Source of the DNA: Erinaceus europaeus
Taxonomy: Eukaryota; Chordata; Mammalia; Eulipotyphla; Erinaceidae
Length of the DNA stretch: 64,000 nt
Reading direction: 5' to 3'
NCBI RefSeq assembly: GCF_950295315.1
Contig: NC_080171.1
Location: 90,517,016 to 90,581,015 of the forward strand
Below the pieces are notes generated by a model that did not search any database, was not told where the DNA came from, and saw only the letters and a list, made by a program, of their open reading frames with translations. The position numbers and the translations under genes were made by a program. Each line of letters starts with the position of its first letter. The stretch's first letter is position 1. Below, piece by piece: positions 1 to 10,338 of this stretch.

Positions 1-734
1 CTAATTGCTCTAGCTGCATCTGGAGTCAGCCTATCAAGAAATTAATGAGCAGTTGCAGCAAGTTTCTGATTTTGCTCCCTTACACATTTAGACAACAGAT
101 CCATAGTGGTAGCAGTTAGAAACCAAAGAATCCAGAGTAAAGATGTTGGTGACAAGAGAGGAAAAGTCCCCAAGGGAAATATTCTGCAGAGTTTATGATG
201 TGGCAGGTTTTCTGCAAAGTAGGAAGCAAAGGGAAGGAGATAAGAACATTTGATATGCTTCCAGGCCTCAACTTGCATTTGGAATAATCTATACTAGTTA
301 TGGATAGAATCACAAAGTCTCAGTTGAACTAGAGTGACCTGGACGTTCAACTGGGAACAGTTATCTTTAAAATAAAGACTCATGGTAGGTGCTGTTTATT
401 ATTCTTACTTCTCTAACTCTACTTCTTCTTCCAAAGAGAAAAAAGTACAAATACATTACAACTGATCACTCTTTCAGAGACTAGTTCAGAACTTGGGAAA
501 CACTACCTATATACAGATTGTTTCTCTGAAGCCTCAAGATGGGATGCAAATTCAGGAATGAAAAACAGTCCCATCTAAAAGGAATAGAATTCCAATCTTG
601 CTAAAGCTCCACTGAATTTCAACTAATAGTTTTATTTTTGAACTCAGTTATCTTCCAGGGACCACACTAAATTTCACCACATACTTTTTCTCATGTGAAC
701 AGGATGTATGATTATTAAACAACTTATTCTGCTT
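1..734. other. low-copy AT-rich DNA, no gene seen
   Basis: No open frame with recognisable protein similarity and no repeat head or tail that I recognise. It ends at an old L1 3'UTR fragment. Confidence 0.5.
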
Positions 735-1115
735 TATATATATGTATAAAAATATTATAGTGCCATTCAGCAACCAAGTTGCAGATGCTACCATGATATT
801 ATGACTTCCCATGGAAGATAACCTCACTAATGTATCCTGGAACTCCACCTTTCCAAAGCACTAGGGAAAGATAGAAACAGGCTGGCAGTATGAACTGACC
901 TGCAAATACCATGTCCAGTGGAGAAGAAATTACAGAAGTCAGACCGTCCACCTTCTGCACCCTATCATAATCCTGCATCCACACTCCCAGAGGGATAAAG
1001 AATGGGAAAGCTTCTAGTGAAGGGGATGGGATATGGCACTCTGATGTGGGACTGTACCCCTCTTATTGTACAGTTTTGTTGATCTTTATTAAATCAATCA
1101 ATAAAAAAGAGAACA
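735..1115 (+). mobile_element. old L1 3'UTR end (5'-truncated)
   Basis: The fragment matches the terminal ~380 bp of the L1 3'UTRs elsewhere in the window: 'gcaaccaagttgcagatgct', then 'tgtatcctggaact', 'cactagggaaagatag', 'agagggataaagaatggg' and a tail ending in 'aaatcaatcaataaaaaag'. It is diverged from the young copy at 30.8-31.2 kb, so it belongs to an older subfamily. No coding part remains. Confidence 0.8.
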
Positions 1116-1764
1116 GAATATAATAAAGTCTTGGTCAAATATATATATAGCTTAGAAAGAAAGTGATCTAACAGTACAATAACTAATCCTACAATTAACT
1201 CATATAAAATAAATAAATTGTCCAGATTGTTCAAATAAAATTCCACTTCTAGGACATATTAATGGGAAAGGATGGAAACAACTTTTAGATACTAATAGAC
1301 TCTGTGAAAGTATTGGGATGCATTTCAGTCTTATTTTAGTAGGTATATTGGGGCTATTTCTAATTAATTACACAAGAACCTAGTCTTCTTTATTCTATAT
1401 ATGGCAAGAGCTGGTGATTTAACTGAAACAAAGATAGGTCAAGAGATTATAACATTTTGTAACAGGTGGTAATACATTTTCCAGTGGTACAGTATATAGA
1501 GTAAGCATTGAAAACCAATAACTTCTATCAATTTACCACTCCTATAAAAATCTCTAACATCATATTAGAGGCCAATGTTGTGCTTCTTTGGATTCCATTA
1601 TACTTTCAGCCCATAACACAACTCTTTATTTGTGGTAGTAAAGTGATATGGAGGAAGTGGGTCTTACAACCTCTCTGGGATACTTTACTGTGCTTTAGAA
1701 TAATTTGAAAATTCTGTGAATAATACAAGCCTGGGACCATGCTCCTGAAATTACAAGAGATTAG
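1116..1764. other. low-copy AT-rich DNA, no gene seen
   Basis: Nothing recognisable. The only open frames are short and without similarity to known proteins. Confidence 0.5.
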
Positions 1765-1778
1765 GAAGTTGGTAGCAG
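1765..1778 (+). repeat. SINE target-site duplication, left copy
   Basis: The 14-bp 'gaagttggtagcag' recurs at 2047-2060, directly flanking the SINE at 1779-2046. Confidence 0.85.
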
Positions 1779-2046
1779 GGAGTCGGGCTATAGCGCAGCG
1801 GGTTAAGTGCAGGTGGCGCAAAGTGCAAGGACCTGCTAAAGGTTCAAGCCCCGGCTCCCCACCTGCAGGGGAGTCGCTTCACAAGTCGTGAAGCGGGTCT
1901 GCAGGTGTCTATCTTTCTCTCCCTCTCTCTGTCTTCTCCTCTCTCCATTTCTCTCTGTCCGATCCAACAGCAACGGCATCAATGATGACTACAACAATAA
2001 AACAGCAAAGGCAACAAAAGGGAATAAATAAATAAATATTTAAAAA
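1779..2046 (+). mobile_element. hedgehog-type tRNA-derived SINE, short form, full length
   Basis: The head 'tagcgcagcgggttaag' (A-box-like) and 'ggttcaagccccggctcc' (B-box-like) form a tRNA-like 5' region. This is followed by 'cacctgcaggggagtcgctt', a pyrimidine-rich body, 'tgtccgatccaacagcaac' and an A/T-rich tail 'aataaataaata'. A perfect 14-bp duplication flanks it, so both ends are exact. It is non-autonomous and presumably moved by L1. Confidence 0.93.
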
Positions 2047-2060
2047 GAAGTTGGTAGCAG

Positions 2061-3227
2061 ATAACCTAGGAATCTTTCCCAGCTCACTGGTTTTCCAGCT
2101 GTGTCCTGCTAACTATACTTACCCTGCACTACAACCTTGTTTTCTGGGGTGAAATCTAGTGTCTCTTCACCCCCTTTTTGTTCTCACTGCTCTAAATGAG
2201 TCACTCTGAAAGTGAAACTGGCTTCTAGAAATCAAGCCAGGAAAATAACTTGCCTATTTCTTGCCGAGAAGTAATAATTATGACCCTGGAAGGATGCAAT
2301 CTGCATACATTATTGCAAGTTATGCCAACAGAATGTCAACATTTGTGTCAGGAGGAATCTTGAGCAGCAATTACTCCAGGTCCTGTCCTGGCATTCTGAT
2401 ACAGAGCTGGCGGTACTAATTGCAGGGGAAGTGAATTGGTGAATGGTAGGTGGCAGGTTACATAGGGGCAAGAAAGAAGGGAAACCACAGCTTGAAGGTC
2501 AGTGTGTGGTAAGGAATGACATGAACTCAGGAGTGGAAGTATGGGAATAATAGGTACAGGGCTGCCCTTTATTAAAATGACAGGGGCGCTAGTCATGGAT
2601 GTATTTACTTCTGGTACTAGGTTTACCCTATAGTCAAGGATCCACATTCCTATAAACACTGAGGGTTTTAAGACTTCAATTTCTCCTTCTATAGGGTAAG
2701 AGCAAAGTGAAATATTCATTCAATTAATCAATTCATGTGTTCAATGGATTACTGAGCACCTACATACACCTGCCACTATCAATGGCAGGCAAGCAAACAG
2801 ATTTATCAAATACCCTGAGGGGGACAGGAAAACAGGAAATTATGGTCAGGGAGGAAGTGGGGGTTATTTTGTGGAATTAAAAATTCAGGAAGTATTCCAA
2901 TGTATAAATAGATATAAATTTACCAGTAGCAGAATTCCTAGGAAGAGAGAGTACATTTCTGTAGGTTAGCAAATATTTTGCAAAGTCCAAAATATGTCTT
3001 TGACAAAAGGTTGATAGCCAGTCAGTGGAGAAAATAGACCTTAAGTCTCTAAGGGAACTTTGATTCACATCACTCAGTAGATACTCAGTAGAAAAGCACA
3101 AAATTTGCATTCCGAATACTGTAGATCAAATCACTGGAAAGGTATATACAAGAATGAAACAGTGTTTTGGTCCCTTATTCCCCCTCTCCATTATAAAAAT
3201 TAATCTACATGAATTCGTTTTAGGCAG

Positions 3228-3228
<1 letters not shown>
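2061..3228. other. low-copy DNA, no gene seen
   Basis: A 123-codon minus-strand open frame at 2348-2719 has no recognisable domain and is treated as chance. No SINE or L1 pieces are visible. Confidence 0.45.
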
Positions 3229-3270
<42 letters not shown>

Positions 3271-3279
3271 ACACACACA
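3229..3279. repeat. (CA)n microsatellite
   Basis: About 20 CA units, run 3229-3268, then an interrupted extension. Confidence 0.97.
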
Positions 3280-3354
3280 ACTTGTACCCGATTATTGGCA
3301 ACCATTCTCACACTACTTTTTTCTCCCCATAATACTTTGTGTTAGAAAAGTACT

Positions 3355-3760
3355 TGGGGCCAGGCAGTAGAGCACACTTGTGACTATGATTGAGCATCTA
3401 GAATTAATTCCTTGTACCTACCTGCAAATTGTAAGGTTCAGGAGCAATGGGATACTGCTGAAAGTGTCTCCCTTTTCTATTTCTCCTTATTATAATTATT
3501 TTTAATTAGAGTATTGCTCACCTCTGGTTTATGATGGTGTAGGGATTGAACCTGGGGACTTCGAAGTCTCAAGTGTAAGAGTGCATAACCACTATACTAC
3601 CTACACTGCCCCTCTCTGTTTTTCTGTCTTTGTCAGAAAAGAAAAGGGAACATATCACCTCTAGAAGTGGTGGAGTTGTCATGCAGCACCAAGCCCCAGT
3701 GACAACTCTGGTGTCAAAATCAAAGAAAGATAGGCAGGTAGACACAGACACACAGAAACT
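3355..3760. mobile_element. two degenerate tRNA-derived SINE pieces in opposite orientations
   Basis: A plus-strand head is seen at 3355-3480 ('ggggccaggcagtagagcac', 'gagcaatgggatactgctg'). At 3485-3620 lies the minus-strand copy of a second, older SINE family: 'tattgctcacctctggtt', 'gggattgaacctggggac' and 'gcataaccactatactacc'. Both are strongly diverged, and ends are uncertain. Confidence 0.55.
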
Positions 3761-4003
3761 TAGAGACAGTGTCTAAGACTAAATGTAACTATTCAGATAC
3801 TCTGAGTCTCTCCCAGGTATACAAGAGGCATGGTATTGGTAAATTTATGTTTACTTTTTCTCTTACCAACAAAATTTATTTGTCCAGCTTCCGAAAAATC
3901 CAGCAGAGTACAGGGTAGTTTTTTTCAACTGAACCTCCCCATTACAAAACAAACAAATATTGAAGCTCAATCATTTCAAATAACTAATAAAAAATAAATG
4001 TGA
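3761..4003. other. low-copy DNA
   Basis: No repeat or gene recognised. Confidence 0.4.
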
Positions 4004-4280
4004 AGAGCTGGTGTAAGGATGTCTGTTTGAACCCCCGGATCCTCACAGGATATGAAGCAGGTCTGCAGGTGTCTTATCTCTCTCTCCCCCTCTATGTCTT
4101 CCCCTTCTCTCTTGATTTCCCTCTGTCCTATCCAATAACAGCAACAGTAATAACAACAAATATAAACAACACAGGCAGCAATGGGGAAAAATAGCCTACA
4201 GGAACAGTGGACTCATAAGTGCAGGCACCGAGCCCCAGAAATAACTCCTGGAGGCAAAAAACAAAAAAAGAAGAAGAAAA
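4004..4280 (+). mobile_element. SINE, long form, 5'-deleted
   Basis: The tRNA-like head is largely missing. From 'gaagcaggtctgcaggtgtc' on it follows the SINE body, then carries the extra 3' module of the long form: 'ggaacagtggactcataagt', 'gcaggcaccgagccccag' and 'ataactcctggaggc'. The A-rich tail runs into a GGAA/GAAA microsatellite. Confidence 0.8.
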
Positions 4281-4304
4281 GGAAGGAAGGAAGGAAGGAA
4301 GGAA

Positions 4305-4342
<38 letters not shown>

Positions 4343-4345
4343 AAA
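4281..4345. repeat. (GGAA)n(GAAA)n microsatellite
   Basis: Grown out of the A-rich tail of the preceding SINE. About 7 GGAA and 8 GAAA units. Confidence 0.95.
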
Positions 4346-5299
4346 ATAAATATGTGCTATACACTTTTCCTTTAAAAAAAAGAAAGAAATATGGAGTTAG
4401 TCAGTGGGGAATAAAAATACAGAAATATATGCTCAGAAACATGACTCAGTGAGAGCAAGAGGAAGTTAAAGAACTTAGTTCCTCCTCTCCCTCTGCCACA
4501 TAGAGAGGTAACTAGCATTTATGGAGAAACTCCTAAGTGTTAATATTTTGCAGGCAATATCTTACTTAATATCCACACAATCTTGTCTTCAACCATTTGG
4601 CAGTTGGAAAAGATCTCTGACAAAAGATGAAAAACTGTTCCCAAAGCCCCAGAGCTGAAAAAGACAAATGAAATGTAAATCTTCTGGATTCTGAAACCCA
4701 TGCTTTCCAAACTAGACAGGCCACCTGGATGCCTAGGCTTTGTTTTCTCATTTAAAAGAGACAATTAAGTTAATTCAAAGTTTTTCACTTTTTTTTTTTT
4801 TAATGTGCACTAAACTGTGGAGAATAACTGAAATCTGTTGAGTGTTTTAGTATGGGCAAGGACAATAACCCAGTGATGGAGTTTTTTTCTTGACAAATCT
4901 AAAGGTGAGAGGATTGGGGTCTTGAGACTTTTCTGTCCTTTTTATGTCACCTTTCTTCCAAAATTTTAGTAGTAATATAACAGCTTTTTTTTTTTTTTTT
5001 ACAAAGTTATAAGTTTCTGGGGATATTGGTTCACATCCACATTGTGTGAGGGTAGTTCACCACACCTGCCACTAAAATCCTGTGCTCCTGAACCTAGCCT
5101 TTGCTCATCACCACAGTTCTCTTAAAGTCTAGAAACAGCTTGATTACTACTTGTAAGCAAGCTCAGCTCCCTGAACTAACAGGATAGTCCTGGGAAACCC
5201 TTAACCATAGTCTCAATGTGATGAAAAGAGGACAGAATAACACATGTCCCACCTTTGACTATGGGCCCTAGCTCTTTGAGCTTCATCTTTTTCCCTGGG
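4346..5299. other. mostly low-copy DNA with poly(T) tracts
   Basis: T runs at 4788-4800 and 4984-5000. The latter may be the tail of a decayed minus-strand retroposon covering ~5000-5250 that I cannot assign. No gene seen. Confidence 0.4.
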
Positions 5300-5530
5300 G
5301 GGGTGATATTTACATAATCTTAAAATATCCTTTAGTTTGGTGTATTGCATCAAAGTAAAGGACTCTGGGGTAGGGCATTTGGGTCCCTGAATATGATGGC
5401 AGAGGAGGACCTAGGTGGGGGTTAGAGTGTTATGTGGAAAACTGAGAAATGTTACACATGTACCAAGTAATAGATTTTGCTGTCGACTGTAAACCATTAA
5501 TCATCCCCCCAACAAAGAAAAACAAAATTG
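5300..5530 (+). repeat. unclassified retroposon-like 3' end
   Basis: The block contains 'gttatgtggaaaactgagaa', 'atgttacacatgtaccaag' and 'ctgtaaaccattaatcatcc', and ends in an A-rich tail 'caaagaaaaacaaaa'. The tail suggests a retroposon 3' end, but no second copy occurs in the window, so this is only a candidate. Confidence 0.3.
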
Positions 5531-5814
5531 TCTTTACAACTTTTGAAATTCAGTGCTCAAACATTAAGCGTTCTACCTAAGCTGTTCCACTCTGCCTGGA
5601 AAAGAGATTTGTATGAAGTAATTTCACATGGGTGGCTACTCGATTCAGAGTCTACTCATGGAACTGCGGGGTTGTTACACTTATATGTGAAATATAAAAG
5701 GATCAAAACAAATGAACTTGCAAAAATTTTTTCTTAATCTGTTAATTAGACTGTCTCTTGGATTTTTGTGAGGTGAGAAGCATAGTGGCTATGGGGGCAG
5801 GGGCATAGATCTGC

Positions 5815-6345
5815 ACAGTTTTAAAAATGATAACAGTCCCTGAGGTGTTGATTAACAGGATGGGCCAAAGTTAAGGGCCAGCTCCTGATGCCCAAAATTG
5901 TTTATGAAAGCAACAAGAAGGCAAAAATAATGCTTCCCAGTGGCTTTCAAAATCTCCATGTCCACTGTGTCAAGGAGTCCATAGCACTACTGAGGTGTAC
6001 CAAATTGTACGGTGCCAAGATTGCTCACAATATCTTCTCCAAGAACCATAATGCCATTGTGGAGAGAGCCACCTAGCTCTGTCAGAGTCACCAATCCCAA
6101 AACAAGGCTGAAAAGTTAAATGAATGAATAAAAAACTCAGGCCCAAGCCCCCACTCCCACTAAAGGGTCGAAGCCTTAGTAGTGGTAAAGCAATGCTACA
6201 GGTGTCTCTCCTTCTCCCTCTCTATATCTCCTTCCCTTCTTGATTTCTCTCTAAATAAGTAAATACCAATTTAAAAAATAGAATGAATAGACAGTTCCTA
6301 TGTACCTTTCCTTGTGTTAATAAAACCATAAAATTACCAAAAAAT
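5815..6345 (+). pseudogene. RPL32 processed pseudogene, 5'-truncated, split by a SINE
   Basis: The frame 5888-6076 reads like the C-terminal half of ribosomal protein L32: [20 protein letters not shown], then [18 protein letters not shown] and AIVERA. L32 is a component of the 60S ribosomal subunit. Weaker similarity extends back to about 5815 in broken frame. A premature stop follows AIVERAT, and the remaining C-terminus is recognisable to about 6120. A SINE sits at 6122-6268, after which the L32 3'UTR resumes ('gaatgaatagacagttcc', 'gtgttaataaaaccataaa'). There are no introns and an AATAAA-like end, as expected of an L1-made retrocopy. Many substitutions show it is old. The assignment rests on recall of the L32 sequence, not on a search. 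Confidence 0.8.
6122..6268 (+). mobile_element. old SINE nested in the RPL32 pseudogene
   Basis: Truncated body with 'gaagccttagtagtggtaaa', 'gcaatgctacaggtgtctc', a pyrimidine-rich stretch and the tail 'aaataagtaaatacc'. Short duplicates of 'aatgaata' lie on both sides (near 6120 and 6283) and support insertion into the pseudogene. Confidence 0.7.
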
Positions 6346-7253
6346 TATTGTAAATATTAAAAACAAAGCTTACTTTTGGATCATGATTCATTGTATGGAT
6401 TGGATGTTGCCAGATTCTGGGGCATTCAAAGTTCAAGAGAATAAAAAGTAGATAAATGTGAGAGGATTCATATGACTAGCAATCATGACCTTAAAAACAG
6501 TGTGGGGATTAAAAACAGATGCTTAATTAATGACCCATCAGCACTGGATGAGTATAAGAGACAGCAGGGCAGCTCTATCTTGCAGGCTGTGACATTCTCA
6601 GATGGGGGCAGGCCACTATGCCTATTGACCCAGGCTGTGAGTGTCTGTGATAGAGCATGTCTGCTACCTTGGCTGACATATCCTGATTAGTTTCTGTTCC
6701 AGACTTGGAAACTTTTCTCATCAGGACGTGCATCTAATTCCATCAAAAGAAGCAGTAAGTGGCAAGGTAAGACTTTATCATGATCAGTAGCTGACTCAAG
6801 TGAGGTCAGGTTGTTGACTTAGAAAATTACTGTTTTCCTAGAGTCTGAATAAATCCAGTACCAGATCAGGGACTTTCAGGTTTAGGGAATTTAATTTAGA
6901 GCAATTGATTTATCCATTGTGAACATGTAGACTCTATAAAGTATTTTAGGACAGGATTTACAACAGAGTTTCACTCCTAACATGCTTTAAAAATTACCAT
7001 GACTGATGAGAAACTATTCTGATCTTTTCAGGGTCCAGTATCCATTAGGCAGTGTTCACATCAAGAAATAAAAGGTTAGAAAATGGTGCAGAAGAAAGAA
7101 AGTGTCGGTGGTGATGGGGGGGGGGATGTTTTCACCCATCATCAACATGAAGGTACAGAGATTTTGCTCTGGAGGAAATTTGTTATGATTACTCACCTGT
7201 ATTCGTTCAGTCACAGCCAGAACCACTGAAAATATCAATAAGAGAGAAATTAG
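6346..7253. other. low-copy DNA, no gene seen
   Basis: No repeat heads or tails and no recognisable coding similarity. Confidence 0.45.
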
Positions 7254-7265
7254 AAGTGCAGCATA

Positions 7266-7544
7266 GGGAGTCGGCCAGTAGCACAGCCGGTTAAGTGCAA
7301 GTGGCACAAAGCGCAAGGACCAGCATAAGGATCCTGGTTTGAGCCCCCAGCTCCCCCACCTGCAGGGCAGTTGCTTCACAAGCAGTGAAGCAGGTCTGCA
7401 AGTGACTATATTTCTCTTCCCCTCTCTGTCTTCCCCTTCTCTCTCCATTTCTCTCTGTCCTATCCAACAAAGAGGACATTAATAACTACAACAATAAGAA
7501 AACAAGGGCAACAAAAGGGAATAAATAAATAGATATATTATTTA
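7266..7544 (+). mobile_element. SINE, short form, full length, 12-bp target duplication
   Basis: Complete head ('gtagcacagccggttaag', 'ggtttgagcccccagc'), body and 'ggaataaataaatag' tail. The duplication 'aagtgcagcata' lies at 7254-7265 and 7545-7556. Confidence 0.92.
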
Positions 7545-7944
7545 AAGTGCAGCATAAATTCACTTCACCTTTTTTTTTCTTTCTTTTTAAGTTAGGCAAG
7601 GAATCAACATAAAAAATAAGGAATGAGAGGATGGGCATAAGGTATGGACTTTAGGTAAAATAAGCAATCAAACAAAAAAGTCCATTTCACTTTTGGATAG
7701 GGAGAGGATTGAAAAAAAAATTCAGGAAAAAATAGTTTGATGATTAAGGATGTGTAGACAATCAGAAAGATTATCACAAAGTGAGTCAGAAGAATATCCT
7801 ATACTGTTCCAGAGAAGAAATGTCTTGGACCTTGCAAAAGAGTTTTTATTGCATCAACTCAACTTTGCCACTGTATGTGAAAACAACTGTAGATACTACA
7901 TAAATGAAAGGGAATGCCTGTTTTCTTATTCTTTTTTCTTTCTA

Positions 7945-8068
7945 ATATTTATTTATTTATTCCCTTTTGTTGCCCTTGTTGTTTTATTGTTGTTGTTATT
8001 GTTGGATAGGTCCTTGCCCTTTGTGCCACGTGCACTTAATGCACTGCACTACCGCTGGACTCTGGGGA
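7945..8068 (-). mobile_element. SINE, internally deleted
   Basis: The minus-strand tail (tattcccttttgttgccctt) is joined directly to the head region (ccacgtgcacttaatgc). The middle of the element is absent. Confidence 0.75.
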
Positions 8069-8734
8069 TGCCTGTTTTAATAAAAGTTTGCTGAAAAAAA
8101 AAGTGTCAGTCAAAGAAATAGAAAGGTGTTAGTCATAGTGGGTATACTGACTTATCCCTGACCTAAAGTATGTGATGACTCCACATTTCCCTTGTAGGAG
8201 TGAAAAATAATCTCCCTACAAAAATATGAATTTGACAAATAAATAAATTTCCAGGTTATGTTATAAAATCAAAATGAAGATTCATTTGAGATAGTGGCAT
8301 TTTTTGTGAAATTTAACTTATAAAGTGGGTGGAATTTGGGTCTGCATGTCTTCGGTTTACTGTGACTGCCTCCAACACTACCCTCACTTTCGGGAGCATC
8401 TTTCTTAACCAGTCTTCCCTTTCTTCTTCCTCAAGCCCTTTCTTTTTGTTTAATGATTTAAAGGTAGTGTCTCAGTTCATGTGGTAGAATTACTCAGAAT
8501 TTTTTGGTCTGTCTTATGTGTATGTCATTAATAAAAGAATCTTTATTTTTACCAATCTGTGTTATGTTTTCTTGACTAATAAAGGACTAAAACTAGATAG
8601 TTCTGATTCTAACATCTGATTTGTTTCATTGTAAATTGTAAAAAAAAAAAAAAAAAGATCTGTGTCTTTCCATAAAAAAGGAATCATGACATTTTTTTCT
8701 TCCAAAAGGTAATTTGCATTTACTTAGAAATAAT
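8069..8734. other. low-copy AT-rich DNA, no gene seen
   Basis: A poly(A) run lies at 8641-8656. Nothing else recognised. Confidence 0.4.
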
Positions 8735-9095
8735 ATTCCAAGAGCCTCTATAATATCCAAGTCCCTGTCAGTCTGAGCTTGCAGTCCACGGTCATAGCTG
8801 GGAACATTCTAGGCAGCACTCATTTCATGACCAATCTTCATAGAGTGGCAGTGGCTGGCCCAGCCTCCCTTTAGAGAGTAGGTAGGGACCATTGCTGCTC
8901 TACAGTGAGATCATGGTCCTGAAGAGGCCTACAGGATGGCTTATGATAATATTCCTAGTGGAAGTGACCAGTGATGGTGGAGAGGGGGATCTATTAGAGG
9001 TATAGTCCCATCATATCTATGTGGGGATCCAAGGATTCCCTGACTAGAGTCCCAGATGATGGAATGGCCTGGTATAGATAAAAAAGGCCATCATT
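8735..9095 (-). mobile_element. old L1 3'UTR segment, arm 1 of an inverted repeat
   Basis: The order 'gtccctgtcagtctgagc', 'ccacggtcatagctggga' and 'cactcatttcatgacca' matches the minus-strand old L1 3'UTR at 31.9-32.0 kb. The same segment recurs on the plus strand at 9314-9700, making a large diverged inverted repeat. Confidence 0.75.
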
Positions 9096-9313
9096 AAAAT
9101 GAGCTAGTCTCTTACCCTTATTCAGCTTAGTCCTTTATTTATCTGGTGAGCTTAGACTTTCTCCCAGTTGTTAAAACTTTGACCTAGAGTTAGACCTAGA
9201 TACCTTCCTTACCTACTTCCTATTACACTTCCCTCAATAACTCCAAGGCTAAGTTTGTCAGATAAAGCATGGACTACAAAAGGTGGATAAGGGCAGAGAT
9301 GCCCACACTATAA
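9096..9313. other. spacer between the two L1 arms
   Basis: About 218 bp of sequence not matched to either arm; it may be L1 3'UTR too diverged to align by eye. Confidence 0.4.
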
Positions 9314-9948
9314 TGATGGGCCTTTTGGTCACAACCAAGCCACCCTAACATCTGGGATTCTAGTTATAGAAACCTGGGATTCTCATATAGATATGATAAG
9401 CCTAGACCTCTAACAGATCCCTCTTTCCACCATTACTTGTCATCTCCATCAGGAACAACATCATAAACCCTCTTGTGGGCCTCTACAAGATATTGCCCTC
9501 AATGTAGAACAGCAGTGGTAGAAATTGGCCCACTCTCCAAAATGAGGCAAGGTCAACACACTCTGCCATTCCAGAAAGACTGGTCCTGAAATGAGTATAG
9601 CCTATAATATCCCTAGCTATGACCATGGAATATGAGCTCAGAATGACAGGGATGCAGAGGTTACATAGGCTTCTATGCTAAATAAGAATAGATATGGGCC
9701 CTAGGTTAGATGGGGTTTAAAATTAATGGTATGTATATACTTTTCTCATATTTGGGAGATTTTTTATGCCCTAATCCAGTTTTCTAGTCCTGTTCCCAAC
9801 TCTGACACCATCTCCCAAAAGCAGTGCTCTTAGCCAACCTGCATGTTATCTGTAGAGCCCAGGCAAAAATTAGTAAGACATGGGCCCCTTAGAATATACC
9901 TAAAATAGACTTCCTAGTTCTTCCAACATGAAGACCCCAAATTCCATC
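9314..9948 (+). mobile_element. old L1 3'UTR, arm 2, interrupted at 9949
   Basis: Plus-strand copy of the arm-1 segment that continues through 'aactctgacaccatctccc' and 'cctgcatgttatctgtag'. It is cut by the composite SINE+L1 insertion and resumes at 12,688. Together the two parts make one old L1 3' end. Confidence 0.78.
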
Positions 9949-9960
9949 TGTTATACTCTT
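9949..9960 (+). repeat. target-site duplication, left copy
   Basis: 'tgttatactctt' here and at 12,676-12,687 brackets the SINE and the young L1 together. Confidence 0.8.
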
Positions 9961-10338
9961 TTTTTAAATATTTATTTATTTATTTATTTATTTTTTCCTC
10001 CTCCAGGGTTACTGCTGGGCTCGGTGCCTGCACCATGAATCCACCGCTCCTGGAGGCCATTTTTCCCCCTCTTTTGTTGCCCTTGTTGTAGCTTCGTTGT
10101 GGTTATTATTATTGCCATTGTTGACGCAATTCGTTGTTGGATAGGACAGAGAGAAATGGAGAGAGGAGGGGAAGACAGAGAAGGGGAGAGAAAGATAGAC
10201 ACCTGCAGACCTGCTTCACCACCTGTGAAGCAACTCCCCTGCAGGTGGGGAGCTGGGGGCTCGAACCAGAATCCTCACGCCGGTCCCTGCGCTTTGCGCC
10301 ACATGCGCTTAACCCACAGCGCCACCGCCTGACCCCCA
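9961..10338 (-). mobile_element. SINE, long form, joined to an L1 3' end
   Basis: Full long-form SINE on the minus strand, with the extra module ('ctccagggttactgctggg', 'gcctgcaccatgaatccacc') next to the tail and the tRNA-like head at 10,300-10,335. It directly abuts the 3' end of the L1 at 10,340, and no SINE-specific duplication is seen between them. Confidence 0.9.

Noticed and set aside
4181..4452. Lys/Glu/Arg-rich open frames
   Set aside because: They are translations of the GGAA/GAAA microsatellite.
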